Position numbers and translations under genes: made by a program
DNA from: Conus ventricosus
Lineage: Eukaryota; Mollusca; Gastropoda; Neogastropoda; Conidae
Assembly (NCBI GenBank): GCA_018398815.1
Contig: CM031610.1
Location: 33,401,615 to 33,465,614 of the forward strand
Length of the DNA stretch: 64,000 nucleotides
Reading direction: 5' to 3'
The notes under the pieces: generated by a model
Database searches by the model: none
The model's input: the letters and a program-made list of their open reading frames with translations, nothing else
What the model was told of the DNA's origin: nothing
Shown here: piece after piece, positions 11,106 to 24,015 of the stretch
How the letters are laid out: every line of letters begins with the position of its first letter
Position numbering within the stretch: the stretch's first letter is position 1

Positions 11106-11930
11106 TCCAGGGGGTTTCAAAGCAGAATGCACAAGATACAGCACTGCTTCCAATGGTAAACTCAAATGCTTTATTTTAGAACGTTTACGTGTTCAATGGG
11201 ATCACGCGATAAGGGACGGATGAGTTTGCAACGTTGAAAGCGTTCAGTTTCAAGAAACGTTTACAGATATTAACGGGTGTAGAATGGGAATTTGCTTCGC
11301 TCCAAGCTTCCATCTTCCTCTTTCTGTTGAGTGTCGACATTCTGTATTTTACGTTTCTTTGAAGATGAGTGCCAAATTTCTAGGGAACCCCAAACATTTG
11401 CTTTCCTCTCCCCCTTCCCCCCATCCTCCCCTATGTGTATGTGGTGCGCGCACGCACGCACACACACACACACGCGCGCACTTGCACGCACGCACCCAAG
11501 CTCGCACGCAATTTACGAAGCAAGTCTGCGTGAGCATTCTCAACAGAATACCGCTCCAGCCATACGGCAGAAGTTCCCATTAACTTCCACTTCCGATGGC
11601 TGGGACACTCGTCAACCAGGGTCTGCATGTAAAAGATTAATCGCAGTTCAGGGGGCAGGTCGCAGAACTGTCTGCAATGTATCTTTGTAAGGATCAAAAT
11701 TGATGAGAATCATGAGGGCATCATTGAGATTGTTGTTGTCTTGGACTCCAACACAGGGATGTTCCATAGTAGTTACTAGCATCTACCAATCTTAGAAGGT
11801 TGATCTGCACGTACTCAGTAAGTTTGATATGAAAAAATAAAAACGCTGTTTACTTCTGTTCTCTTCATGTGAAATGAACCATGACTGGTTTCAGACATTC
11901 CATCTGGACCCATAGAGCTCTCAACTTTGG
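11106..11930. other. No gene seen; short CA tract inside
   Basis: Sequence continues a block related to 3057-3260, then a CGCACGCACACA microsatellite at about 11,448-11,500. Small open frames here are readings of that repeat. Confidence 0.5.
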
Positions 11931-11934
11931 ACGG

Positions 11935-12045
11935 GAGCCGGCTGGGGCCGAAATCCCCCACAAATGAAACGCGCTGATGGGATTCGACCCTCCAGCCCGT
12001 AGCCGTACGTTCAAGACTAACTGCTACACTAATAATGACTGGTCG
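11935..12045 (-). mobile_element. tRNA-derived SINE head (family 1), - strand
   Basis: On the - strand a B-box-like GGGTCGAATCCC follows an A-box-like TAGTGTAGCAGTTAGTC at tRNA spacing. The sequence does not fold into a clean acceptor stem, so I read it as a SINE head and not a tRNA gene. Confidence 0.6.
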
Positions 12046-12575
12046 GTTACATAGTTTTTAAAGATATTTTGTGATTGAATTTTTTTCCTTAAAAGTAACT
12101 ACTAGAGGCGAAGATAGAGGTAAGATCGACTCGTGCATATCCACTATATAACTTTTGAGACCAGCTCTCGTACTACACATTAAATGATTAACAAAATGTC
12201 GCAATGAAATCAACACCTCCAACCGTATGCAAACAAAAAGATATTTAAATCATCTGAATTTTGCATCCCAATTGTCAATTCTATCTCTTTGTTACAAGAC
12301 TTTTTCAGAATATTCTATACTCTGTGCTGGGTTTCTATTTAAAAAGTGGGGGGCATATGTGAATTTTCACCACTGCAGATTTGACAACGGTACTGCATGT
12401 TTCAGGACTGCCTGAACAGAGACGCATATGCCAGAACTGTCGGCAAAGGATTCGTTCAGCATTTGGACTGGAACCATCACGTCAGTCGACCTGGCGTCGC
12501 GTTCATTGGCGTTCATCGGTTTTCCGGGTAACCGTCGCAGTTGGTAGTGAGGTAGGAAAGACCGTATTGAACACG
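12046..12575. other. No gene seen
   Basis: A/T-rich sequence with several short open frames. None has a recognisable domain or matching splice context. Confidence 0.4.
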
Positions 12576-12578
12576 AAG

Positions 12579-12580
<2 letters not shown>

Positions 12581-12640
<60 letters not shown>
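12581..12640. repeat. (CT)n microsatellite
   Basis: Pure CT run of about 60 bp followed by CACACACGCACACA. Confidence 0.95.
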
Positions 12641-12643
<3 letters not shown>

Positions 12644-13008
12644 ACACACACGCACACACATACACTGTTTTTCAACCAGCAAAGCACAAATGCATTGAAA
12701 CTTGTCTTAGACAGTTGGAGAAGAGAAAGAGGATAAAGTATATCGAGATCCTAATAACGGTTTCAAGAACGGTGCTCAAAGAAGACTCTCCTCGTGGTTA
12801 GAGGAGTAAGGGGAAAGGCGGTGGGGGACAAGGTTAGAGGCGTTACGCATCCATGCAGTATCAGCGCGTGTTGAAACGATCCCTTGGTTTAAAGTGTTAA
12901 GAAATGTTTGAATATACCACTTTAACAGATTTTTCAAAATGACCTTTTTCCTCGGAGCTTGAACTGGAAACGAATGCTTAGTATCCTCTCGCCGAAACAC
13001 TAATACAC

Positions 13009-13278
13009 ACGCGTGCGCGCGCACGTACGCATCCACACCCACCCGCCTACGCACACAAACATGCACACACACACGCCACACCACACACGCCACACCACAC
13101 ACGCCACACACACGCCACACACACACACGCCACACACACACGCCACACACACACGCCACACACACACACGCCACACACACACACACACGCCACATACACA
13201 CACGCCACACACACACACACGCCACACACACACACACGCCACACACACACACACACACACACACCGCCACACACACCG

Positions 13279-13337
<59 letters not shown>

Positions 13338-13410
13338 ACGCCGCACACACACACACACGCCACGCCACACGCGCGCGCGCGCACGCGCACACACACGCAC
13401 ACACTCGCAC
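13009..13410. repeat. Compound CA minisatellite with CACGCCACA units
   Basis: CACGCCACACACA-type units of variable length give way to a pure CA tract and then GCGCGC. All three frames on both strands are open through it (His/Thr or Cys/Val), producing spurious long ORFs of up to 339 codons. Confidence 0.95.
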
Positions 13411-13746
13411 ACAAAGGTGAGATGCTGAAACTGATACACCATGCATTGCTAAATGTTCCTCCACCGAACATCCAATCGACCAGTTCGTTTATAGCAATCT
13501 GTCGTAAGCTAGGTGAAACTAAAAATGGAGCGTGAAGGTATACTGCACTATGTATTCTAATGGAAGATTGTTGAAAGCTTTTATGTTCATATAATATATA
13601 TCGTATTAACCTAAATGTTATTGGATGGCAAGATAACAGGACGCATGTACTTTGTAAAATCAAAATCATTTCGCTGAATTTTAGTGAATCGGAATCATTT
13701 GCACAGAATAGTCGATGTTCACCGAAAATATTGATGTTTTTGTCAC

Positions 13747-14330
13747 CAGGGGCAAGGCACTCGTGCATCAACGACCGTGGAAAACGGAGCAGCAAGAATC
13801 AACTCGGGGAAGGCAACAGAATACAAGGAGAGGTGGCGAGCTGTTATTTACTCTTTTGTTTTTTGTTTTGTTTTGGGTTTTTTGCCCATCTTCTGTGCCA
13901 CTTCAGTGGTATTGTACCCACACCACTCACTCCGACACAGACGCGGCCCGGCCCGGCCCGCCGCAGTCCCGACACCGGCAGTCCACAGGGAGCAGTCAAG
14001 TGGCACCCCACCGTAGGAGACACTGCACTGCTGCCGAGTCATTTCGGTGGTGTTCAGTGGCACCTGTTCTGATCCAACATACGCAGGACACCACCCGTTA
14101 AACCCCTACGGATGACAATAATTGCTTAGTCGCGAAGCTGGCGTGAGTGAGCCCGCCCTCCGGGGAGGTGCCACCACGTTCATCCAACGACGGCCCCCAT
14201 GGACTCGCCGATACCTGTGACCCCGTCGGAATCGCACCAAGGCCACAGACGTGGAGAGGACATCGAAACTGAGGTCACCGTGAGAGCAGGGCATGAAGGA
14301 TCACAGAATTTGACTTTTTTTTAATGCTGA
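13747..14330 (+). repeat. ~600-bp interspersed repeat family, copy 1
   Basis: The family runs from GGGGCAAGGCACTC through a T-rich stretch, TGCCACTTCAGTGGTATTG, a GGCCCGCCGCAG segment, ACTGCTGCCGAGTCA, CATGGACTCGCCGATACC, and GAGAGCAGGGCATGAAGGAT to a TTTAATGCTGAT end. It recurs at 20,779-21,390, in the ferritin intron (33,950-34,470) and partly on the - strand at 50,780-50,975. No coding domain or tRNA promoter is evident. Confidence 0.8.
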
Positions 14331-14599
14331 TCTATGAGGATGAAGATGATTATGCTAGGGATTTCCATTCCGGTCTGAGACTGCATGAAAGAGCTGTACT
14401 CTAAGCTACATATATTTTCTTAATAAATGCTTTTGTTTAGGTTTGTTTCAGTAAACTGTTCCATTAACTAAAATCATGTTTTCGGATGTGATAATTTCCA
14501 CTAAGAAAAAGTGTAGTATGCACTCTTGTTTGTAGGCGCATTGTACTTATTGCAATATTTATATTATTGGTTTCATTTGTGTTTTCTTTAATCTTTTAT

Positions 14600-14915
14600 A
14601 TATTTTTAAACGCTGAGGGCTTATGTAAGATTGTGCGCCATATATAATCATAATGATATAGTCCGGCATCAACCAGGCCCGAGATACACAGGCACCTACA
14701 GTGTTGGTCAGGAAGTTTGAGCAACACTCTCAGAGACGCATCCATTAAGTTGATGAAACTCGACTGCGTAGTCCCGGTCTTCACAATTGAGCCCGTAACA
14801 AACTCAAACTGGCTAGGAGCCAGTCAGGCCAGGAATCGAACCCAAGCCAACCCAAGGAAAGGAACTCCAAGCCAGGAGTCCGGGGCGCTAACCACTTAGC
14901 AATGGCGGCTGCTAA
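14600..14915 (-). mobile_element. tRNA-derived SINE (family 2), - strand
   Basis: Read on the - strand the head begins GCCGCCATTGCTAAGTGG followed by TTAGCGCCCCGGACTCC, an A-box, then GGTTCGATTCCTGG, a B-box. The body continues through GAGTTTGTTACGGGCTC and AGTTTCATCAACTTAATGG. A second copy is at 21,665-21,985 in duplication unit 2. Confidence 0.8.
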
Positions 14916-15019
14916 CTGCTCTTTATCCGACATTTTCAGTGTTGTGCAGGGTCAAATATTCTTGCTTAGTGTTTAGTACGTGGTTCTTTGGACGTCATGG
15001 ACCTGTGTTTTTTTCAGAT

Positions 15020-16830
15020 GGTTCCGACTGCTCATTGGTTGTAGATAATTTGGCCCTCTGTGCAACTGGAAGCTCGTACCAAAGTGTTCAGCGCAGAATT
15101 CAGCTTTGTGTAAATAAAATTTGTGGTCAGAAGAAAATGGCTTTATCTTTTCTGCTACCAAGATCCAGTGCATTCACTTTAATAATTTGACAGTTCGCTG
15201 ATCCTGAAATCCAAAACGGGGAAATCTCCCATTCCACCTATAAAAGAGGCCAAACTTCTGGGAGTTATTTCCGATCAAAAGCTCAACTTCCTTGGTCACA
15301 TTAAACACTTAAAAACTTCTTGCTAGAGAGCTTCGAACATTCAGCGGGTCGTAGCACACGCTGACTGGGGCGCTGATAAGAAAACTTTGCTGCACCTCTA
15401 CAGAGCCTTGGACCGTTCTAAACTGGACTATGGGTGTGCTGTGTACAGCTCTGCGATACCCTCTTATCTGATACTCTTGGATCCTATTCACCATCCAGGG
15501 CTGCGTTTCTCTTGGAGCATTCTGCATTACCCCTGTGTACAGCCTGTATGCCGAGGCAGATGAACCTTCATTATCCAATCGCAGGCCGACACTATCCTTA
15601 AAATTACTATCTCAGATTGTTCTCTGAACCAGGAAACGTTGCATGTGACTGTGCTTTTAATCTTCATTTTTCAAAGTAAATTTGAAGAAAATCCCAACTG
15701 TTTTCCTCGGTTAGGACTTCGTATGCAGCCCTGTGCGCAGAATGCAGGTCGTGATCTAGGAGTTGTGTCCGGCTTCTCCCCAAATTTCAGATGAGCCTCC
15801 GTGGACATTTTTCACATCAGAAACACGCTTTGATCTCGCTGCTTTTCGCAAAGAATCAACCAGTCATCAGGCATACAAGGCATTGTTTGCTGATCTCTGT
15901 ACACAATTCCCATCCTTAAAGAAAATATTTACTGATGGTTCGAAGTCCGATAATGGACTGGCTTGTGCAGCCTATTCCTCATGTGTTCCTTCTCAAATAT
16001 ACAGTATTAAAGCATATTCCGTCGGACAGTTCTGTTTACTCTGCTGAACTTAACGGCTTTGGTTCTGACACTGAAGACAATTTCTCAATCTATAAACAAG
16101 GACTTTATTTTGTCCGATTCGCTGTCAGCTTTGGAGGCCATAGCAGGCCGTAACCTCCATCATCCTGAACTTTTAAACTCTCTTCAACTTTTTACCTCTT
16201 TGAAAGCGGAAGGTCACAGCATTGTTCTAGCTTGGGTTCCCGGTCATATTGGGGTTCGGGGAAATGAAATGGCTGATCATTTGGCCAGGAATACAACGAA
16301 AAAACTGTCCGACGTATGTCCCCTACTCAGATTTGATACTGAAGGTTCATGATTATATCATAGACCTGGCAGGAGGACTGGAATACACAGATCGTCCAAA
16401 CCTAAAAGTTCCTCTCGTCAACCTCTGGTGGTCGCAAATAAAAAATAGTTTTAGGCCAGCTGCACGCTGTCCATTCGTTTGTAACTCGTTCGTTTCTGTT
16501 GAAGTACGAAGAACCTCCATGGTGCATTCCATGTTATGTACCATTCACAGTGAAACGCATTGTATTAGAGTGTTGGGACTTGTATGATGTGAGACATAAG
16601 CATTTCAAAACGGATTCCATGAAAACCTTGTTCCGAGATGTCCCACCTGATGGAAAATGATCAACATTATTCTTGAGATATAAGATTTTACAGAAGAAAG
16701 GTTTTTAACATTTCCGGTGTATTTTTTAGGAGTTTTAAAGGGCTGTGTGAATGACAGCAGTGACAGGCCCGATATGGCCTTTTGCGGTCAGCTGGGCTAT
16801 AAGCAACATTACCTATTCAGATGGTTTGGT
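15020..16830 (+). mobile_element. RNase H-bearing LINE fragment (Jockey/I-like), unit 1
   Basis: The fragment starts inside the reverse transcriptase palm (DGSDCSLVVDNLALCATGSS). The second aspartate of motif C has become Asn (VDN for VDD). It then runs through the thumb and connection into an RNase H domain. RNase H landmarks are IFTDGSKSDNG, SAELNGF, ILSDSLSALEAI and HIGVRGNEMADHLA, which supply the acidic residues. Frameshifts at about 16,020-16,080 split the domain. The 3' end contains TGGCCTTTTGCGGTCAGC and CTATAAGCAACA, shared with the 69-bp elements. It is 5'-truncated and inactive. Confidence 0.85.
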
Positions 16831-17080
16831 ATTTTTTCTTTTTGTCCTTGTTTTTTTCCCCTCGTCTTTTTTCCAGGTTCGGTGCCTTCTCCAAACAAAG
16901 GGTTTAATGTCATCTTAACCTAACTGTAGTGTTTTTTTCCTTCACAGGTTTTAGAGTATTCTTTCCTTGCTTTAGTGTCTCTTTCATTCACATGTTTATG
17001 TGGCTTCTCTCTTGGGGCTCAGAGTTTTTCCTAGGGGTCGGTGTCTATTTTTATGTGGCCAAGAAGATGGGACAGTTTCC

Positions 17081-17350
17081 TAAGTCGGTGTTCTGGGGAA
17101 CGAAGACACAAAACGGGAAGTACAAGAGGGAGTATTCTCGGAAAGGCATGAAAGGCTGACTCGAGCTATGTAGCAGTTCTTGTGAATCGGGGGATCAGTG
17201 GCATGGACGCATGCTTTCAGATCATTTTGGTTCGGGCTGCAGAGCTCTTGAGGAAGTCTTTAATCCTCTTCCTGAAATGTTTCCTTGTGCGCACCTGGTA
17301 CTCCTGATCCGAGTGTCCTGTCGTCCCCAGAAAACCTGACGTGGTAATCA
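17081..17350. repeat. ~280-bp dispersed module, copy 3
   Basis: AAGTCGGTGTTCTGGGGAAC through GTGCGCACCTGGTACTCC, as in the other copies. It lies in tandem-duplication unit 1. Confidence 0.75.
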
Positions 17351-17789
17351 TTTAGTGTGTAAATCCATTCGTAGGGTTTATGTTTTGAAAATATTCTTGA
17401 TGAGTCTGCCAAATTGTTTAGCGAGTCTGCCAAAACAAGGACAAACAAATCACAAGACAATTTTAATGTCCTACTTTTGTGGGAGCTGGTGGTCACCTTT
17501 TAAATAGTGCAAGTATTTTCGACCCCCTGTGATAGCATTTTTGGTATCCTATCCTTTAGGGTTCTTTCATGGGATTTGGTGTCCTTTTTAAGTGGCTTGT
17601 GAAGTCGTTCTAGGTGGTTAAATTTCTCCTTTTTAAAGGTTGTAGTGTTTTCACTCCTTCGGTATAGCATCTTCCTTTCAAAGGTTTTGATGTTCTGGTT
17701 TGTTATGGTAGTGGACTTCTTTAATCAGTTCATTGTCTTGTTTTGAAAGGTTTTAGTGCCTTCATCTCATAGTGCGTGATCGAACAACT

Positions 17790-19820
17790 GCTGAGTGCCA
17801 TAAAACTAGTAGAGATCCGGTGACTCCCCTTAAACAGTTGAGTACGTCCAAGGGAGTCATTCGATGCCCGGATCTTGAGGAGTCTTGGAGACCGAGATAA
17901 AAACTGAACTTGCATCCCAAGGTGTAATGAACGTGCGTAGGGTCACAGTTCGCAAAGGAAGAGAAAGAGTGCCCACCAACACCCTCTTTCTGACATTCTG
18001 CACCCCTTCATTGCCTTAAGTCATCAAAGGTTATTTGAATGTTTGCAATCAACTTTACATTACGTTTCCGATGCGGTGCTTCAAAGTGCCAGAAAATGGG
18101 CACTGTATGCAGTTGGAGCCTCATGCTAGCGTACAGCCTCGACACCCAACTTTGTGTGGATAAGATTCGATAGTGGGCCGAGGAAAGCTGGTTTACCTTT
18201 TCAAGCACCAAAACGCAGTACATCCATTTTCACAACTTTCGTCAGTTCTTTGCCGATCCTGAAATTCGTCTGGATAAATCCACCATTCCAGCAGTGAAAG
18301 AAGCCAAATTTCTGGTATTTTTTTTCATCAAAAACTTATCTTTAAATGTCACATCCAGCACATAAAAACTGCTTGTCAGAAAGCACTGAACATGCAGACA
18401 GAGTTGTAGCGCACATGGATTGTGGCGCTGATAAGAAAACTCTTCATTTTTACAGAGCTCTGATCAGCTCCAAACTGGACTATAGATGTGTAGTCTTAAC
18501 GCTCGGCGAGACCTTGCGACCTGAAAAGTCTAGGTCCCATGCACCATCAAGGGCTTAGACTCTGATTGCATTCTGCACCACCCCTGTATATACCCTGTAT
18601 GCTGTGGCAGGAAAACCATCCCTCTCGAACCGTTGGCTGAAATTTACCTTAAACTAAGCTTTGAATCTCTTCTGAACCCCAAAACCCTGTATATGACTGT
18701 TTTTGACCCAAAGTTCCAAACGAAACTGGACGACCATCCCAGTTCTATTCAACCTTGGGAATTCGTATGCTTCCTCGTTTGAACAATGCAGATATAGACC
18801 TTGAGTCGTGTGTGATTTATCCAAGTTTCTTGATGATCCTTTTTCGCCGAACTGTGTTCGAAGTTTCCATCCTTCGGAAGAAGACGGTTCCAAATCTGAG
18901 GAAGGGGTTGCCTCGACTGTATTGTGCTACAGGTCGTCCTTGGAGATGCTCAAAACACATTCTCACTGACGACTCCAATTACACTTCTGAGTTGACAACT
19001 TTGGTCCTGGTTCTCAAATGGTCTTTAAATGAAAACAGATTTCCATTTTGTCGGACTCACTTTCTGCTTTGGAAACCAATGCCAGCCGTAACCTCAAGCA
19101 CCCTTAACTGAAATTATCTGAACTGTAAGCCTCTCGGAAATCGGATGGATATAACATAGTTTTTGCTTGGGTTCCCAGCCATGCGGGCATTTGAGGCAAC
19201 GAGTTGGTTGACAAACTTGCCAAGAGGGCCACAAGTAAAGATAAGCAGATTGTCTATCCATCACGCTGATATGATACCTAAATTCCAGGCTTACGTCAAA
19301 GACCTCTGGCAAGAGGAATAGAACTTGCAGACAGATGAACTATTTAACACCCGTTCAAACCTGAAAGACTTTTTACCATGTTCCTAAGGCGGCCGTAAAA
19401 AAGCAAGTCTTATGCTGTTTGCATACAGGCCACTCCTTTAACGCCCATCCATATTTTTTAAAAGGTGAAGAAGCTCCGTGGTGCATTCCATGTCATATAC
19501 CACTCAACAGTGAAACATATTCTATTAGTGTTGGGACTTCCATGATAGACATAAACATTTTACAACAGACTCGATGAAAACTTGTTCAGAGATGTCCTAT
19601 CTGATGTGATATTTGAATTTCTGAAAAGGATTAAAATTTTTCATCTGATCTAAGATTTTACACAAGAAAGATTTTTAACCAAATTTCCGTTGCGGTTTTA
19701 GGTATATTTTAAAGGGTTGTGTAATTGATTTATGAAATGACTTGTGAGTAAACTTTAACACGTTGACATCCCTAATATGGCCCTTTGCGGGCTATTGGCA
19801 ACGTTACCTTTACCTTATAG
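17790..19820 (+). mobile_element. Second RNase H LINE fragment with ORF1 knuckle, unit 1
   Basis: The left part is a gag-like ORF1 piece ending in a zinc-knuckle core (MRCFK, with a frameshift in this copy). It is fused through an internal deletion to the RT/RNase H half of ORF2. Recognisable pieces are GADKKTLHFYRALISSKLDY, ESCVIYPSFL and AWVPSHAG-like residues. The 3' end has TATGGCCCTTTGCGGGC and a TTACCTTTACC tail. The copy at 24,690-26,760 keeps a longer open frame. This is a dead element. Confidence 0.7.
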
Positions 19821-20339
19821 GGCTTATAAACCATTTTTTGTCAAAAGGGTTAGTGTCAGCTTCTTTTATAGTGCTAAATGTTATCCTTTCATATTGTTTA
19901 GTGTAATCTTCTTTCGGAATGTTAGTCTTGGTTTCGTAAGGTTGATGTCTTTTGTAAGGCTTTGGCCTCATTCGCAGTCTTCTCTTTCCCAGGTTTAGTA
20001 TCATCTTTTTTCATAGACTTCACTGTCTTTCTCAGCGTGTATATATGTTATTCTTAGGCATTGGTTTTTACAAATCATGCATTAGTGTTCTTTTTCGGGA
20101 TTCAGCGGCGAGGATTTAGAGGAGTAAGGGAAAAGGCGGCGGGGGACAAAGTTGGAGGCGGGATGGATGTCAAACATTTTTGCAATTCGTTTCGCATCCA
20201 TGCAGTATCTGCGCGTGTGGAATCGATCCCTTGGCTATTAAATGTTTGAATATACCACTTAAACAGATTTTTCAAAATGACCTTTTTCCCCGGAGCTTGA
20301 ACTGGAAACGAATGCTTAGTATCCTCTCGCCTAAACACT

Positions 20340-20452
20340 GTAATACACACGCGTGCGCACGCACGCACGCACCCACACCCATTCGCCCCCCCCCCCCCCC
20401 CCACACACACACTCACACCCCACGCCACACACACACACTCGCACACAAAGGT
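20340..20452. repeat. CA-rich tract with poly-C, unit 2
   Basis: This is the much shorter counterpart of 13,009-13,410, with a poly-C run of about 17 in the middle. The two duplication units have diverged strongly in length here. Confidence 0.85.
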
Positions 20453-20778
20453 GAGATGCTGAAACTGATATACCATGCATTGCTAAATGTTCCTCCACCA
20501 AACATCCAATCGACCAGTTCGTTTATAGCAATCTGTCTTAAGCTATGTGAAACTGAAAATGGAACGTGAAGGGATACTGCACTATGTTTTCTAATTGAAG
20601 ATTCTTGAAAGCTTTTATATTGTTCATATATATATCGAATTAACCAAAATGTTATTGGATCGCAAGATGACAGGACACAGATACTTTGTAAAATCAAAAT
20701 CATTTTTTCTGAATTTTAGTGAATCGGAATCATTTGGACAGAATAGTCGATGTTCACCGCAAATATCGATGTTTTTGT

Positions 20779-21390
20779 CACCAGGGGCAAGGCACTCACG
20801 CATCAACGACCGTGGAAAACGGAGCAGCAAGAATCAACTCGGGGAAGGCAACAGAATGCAAGGAGAGTGGTGGCGAGCTTTTATTTACTCTATTTTATTG
20901 TCTTGTTTTGTTTTGTTTTGTTTGTTGTTTTTGCCTTATTTCTGTACCACTTCAGTGGCATTGCACCCACACCGCTCACTCCGACACAGACGCGGCCCGG
21001 CCCGCCGCAGCCCAGACACCGGCAGTCCACAGGGAGCAGTCAGTGTCGGTCAAGTGGCACCCCACCGTAGGAGACACCGCACTGCTGCCAAGTCACTTCG
21101 GTGGTGTTCAGTGGCACCTGTTCTGATCCAACATACGCAGGACACCACCTGTTAACCCCTTATGGATGACAATAATTGCTTAGTCGCGAAGCTGACGTGA
21201 GTGAGCCCTCCCTCGGGGGGCGCGCGCCCACCATGTTCAACGACAGCCCCCATGGACTCGCCGATACCTGTGACCCCGTCGGAATCAAACCAAATCCACA
21301 GACGTGGAGAGGACTTCGAAACTGAGGTCACTGTGAGAGCAGGGCACGAAGGATCACAGAATTTAAGACTTTTTTTTTATAATGCTGATC
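20779..21390 (+). repeat. ~600-bp interspersed repeat family, copy 2
   Basis: Same landmarks as 13,747-14,330, with small indels and one extra GTCAGTGTCG insertion near 21,040. Confidence 0.8.
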
Positions 21391-21664
21391 GATGAGAATG
21401 AGGATGAAGATTATGCTTGGGATTTCCATTCCGGTATGAGACTGCATGAAAGGGCTGTACTCTAAGCTTATTTTCGTAACATATTTTCTTTGTAATGCTT
21501 TCGTTTTGGTTTGTTTTAGTAAACTGTTCCATTGATGACAAAAACCATGTTTTCAGATGTGATAATTTCCACTAAAAAAAAGTGTGCAGTATGCTCTTGT
21601 TTGTAGGCGCATTGTACTTATTGCAATATTTATCTTATTGGTTTCATTTATGTTTTTAATCTTT

Positions 21665-21985
21665 TATATCTTTGTAAACGCTGAGGGCTTATGTAAGATT
21701 AAGCGCCATATATAATCATTATATAGCCCGGCGTCAACCAGGCCCGAAATATACAGACACCTGCAGTGTTGGTCAGGAAGCTTGAGCAACACTCTCGGAG
21801 ACGCATCCATTAAGTAGATGAAATTCGACTGTGTGGTCCCAGTCTTCACAACTGAGCCCGTAGCAAACTCAAACTGGCTAGGAGCCAGCCGGGGCAGAAA
21901 AATTCCACCCGACTAACAGGAATCGACCCCACGACCTCCCAGCCGGGAGTCCGCGACGCTAACCACTTGGCCACGGCGGCTGGTT
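21665..21985 (-). mobile_element. tRNA-derived SINE (family 2), - strand, unit 2
   Basis: On the - strand GCCGTGGCCAAGTGGTTAGC (A-box) and GGGGTCGATTCCTG (B-box) are clear. The intervening CGGACTCCCGGCTGGGAGG fits a tRNA anticodon arm region. This copy is better preserved than the one at 14,600-14,915. Confidence 0.85.
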
Positions 21986-22064
21986 ACTGTTCTTTATTCG
22001 ACACTTTCAGTTTTGTGCAGGCTCAAAAAATTCTTGCATAGTGTTTAGTACCAGGTTCTTTGGA

Positions 22065-23640
22065 CATGTTTTTTCGGATGGTTCCGACTGCTCGTTGCTT
22101 GTAGATAATTTTACCCTCTGTGCAACTGGAAGCTTGTACCTAAGTGTTCAGCGCAGGCTTCAGCTTTGTGTAAATAAAATACATTTGTGGGCAGAAGAAA
22201 ATGGCTTTATTTTTTCTGCTACAAAGATCCAGTGCATTCACTTTAATAATTTTCGACAGTTCTTCGCTGATCCTGAAATCCAAATCCAAAACGGGGAAAT
22301 CTCCCATCCCAATAAAAGAGGCCAAACTTCTGGGAGTTATTTTCGATCAAAAGCTCAACTTCCTTAGTAACATTAAACACTTAAAAACTTCTTGCTAGAG
22401 ATCTTCGAACATTCAGCGGATCCTAGCACACACTGGCTGGGGCGCTGATAAGAAAACTTTGCTGCACCTCTATAGAGCCTTGGACCGTTCTAAACTGGAC
22501 TATGGGTGTGCTGTGTACAGCTCTGCGAGACCCTCTTGCCTGAAACTCTTGGATCATATTCATCAGCAAGGGCTTCGTTTCTCTTGGAGCATTTCGCACC
22601 ACCCTTGTGTACAGCCTTTATGCAGAGGCAGGTGAACCCTCATTATCCAATCGCAGGCCGACACTATCCTTAAATTAATATCTCAGATTGTTTTCTGAAC
22701 CAAGAAACCTTGCATGTGACTGGTTTTAATCCTCATTTTCAAAGTAAATTTGAAGAAAATCCCAACTGTTTTCTCCAAATTTCAGATGAGCCTCCATGGA
22801 CATTTTTCACATCAGAAACACGCTTTGATCTTGCTGCTTTTCGCAAAGAATCCACCAGTATTCGGGCATACAGGGCATTGTTTGCCGATCTCTGTACAAA
22901 CTTCCCATCCTTTAAGAAAATATTTACTGATGGTTCAAAGTCCGATAATGGAGTGGCTTGTGCAGCCTATTCCTCATGTGTTCCTTCTCAAATATTATCA
23001 AAGCATATTCCGTCGGACAGTTCTGTTTACTCTGCTAAAATTAACTTCTTTGGTTCTAACACTGAATATGATTTCTCAATCTATATAAACGAGGACTTTC
23101 TTGTTTTGTCCGATTCGATGTCGGCTGTGGAGGCCATAGCAGGCCGTAACCTCCATCATCCTAAACTTTTAAACTCTTGAACTTTTTACCTCTTTGAAAG
23201 TGGAAGGTCACAGCATTGTTCTAGCTTGGGTTGCCCGGTCATGTTGGCATTCGGGGAAATGAAATGGCTGAGCATTTGGCCAGGAATACCACGACAAAAA
23301 AAACTGTCCGACATATCTATCCTTTACTCAGATTTGAAACCGAAGGTTAATGCTTATATCAGAGCTGACTGGAGAACTGGAATACACAGACGTATAACAA
23401 ACTTTTCCAGATCGTCCAAACCTAGAGTTCCTCCCATCAACATCTGGTGGTCACAAAAGTATTTTTATGCCGGCTGCAGTCTGGCCATTCGTTTGTAACT
23501 CATTCGTTCCTGTTAAAGTACGAAGAAGCTCCATGATGCATTCCATGTTATGTACCATTCACAGTGAAACGGTGTTGGGACTTGCATGATGCGAGACATG
23601 AGCATTTTAAAACCGACTCCATGAAAACCTTGTTCAGAGA
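22065..23640 (+). mobile_element. RNase H-bearing LINE fragment, unit 2
   Basis: Counterpart of 15,020-16,830. RT motif C is again VDN, so the loss predates the duplication. The RNase H frame stays open longer here (IFTDGSKSDNG through VLSDSMSAVEAIAGRN), but the glutamate region reads SAKIN in place of SAEL. The distal NEMAEHLA segment is in another frame. Confidence 0.85.
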
Positions 23641-24015
23641 TGTCCCACCTGATGGAAAAAATGTCAACATTTTTCTTCAGATATAAGATTTTACATAAGA
23701 AAGGTGTTTGGTATTTTTTTTATTTTTGTTCTTTGTTTTGTTTTTTCCTCAGAATTCGGAGTCTCATCCTTCACAGGTTCGTCTTTTTTCCAGGTTCGAT
23801 GCCTTCTCCATACAAAGGGTTTAATGTCATCTTTACCTAGCTGTTGTGTTTTCTTCCTTCACAGGTTTTAGAGTACTCTTTTCTTCCTTCACAGGTTTTA
23901 GAGTACTTTCCTTGTTTCAGTATCTCCATTCACATATTTGTGGCTTCTCTCTTGGGGCTCAGTCTTTTCTAGGTTTCGGTGTCTATTTTTCATGTGGCCA
24001 AGAAGATAAGTTTCC

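Larger units (their letters stand above)
12780..20099. repeat. ~7-kb tandem duplication, unit 1
   Basis: Landmarks recur downstream at near-constant offsets. CACCAGGGGCAAGGCACTC occurs at about 13,747 and 20,780. TTTTTCACATCAGAAACACG occurs at about 15,810 and 22,803. AAGTCGGTGTTCTGGGGAAC occurs at about 17,082 and 24,018. CTGAGTGCCATAAAACTA occurs at about 17,792 and 24,691. Offsets drift between about 6.9 and 7.03 kb because of small indels and different microsatellite lengths. Shared LINE and SINE insertions show that they entered before the duplication. Confidence 0.9.

Noticed and set aside
12776..13795. 339-codon open frame on the - strand
   Set aside because: Its core is Cys/Val from the CA minisatellite, which keeps all frames open. 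The flanks match non-coding repeat in unit 2.
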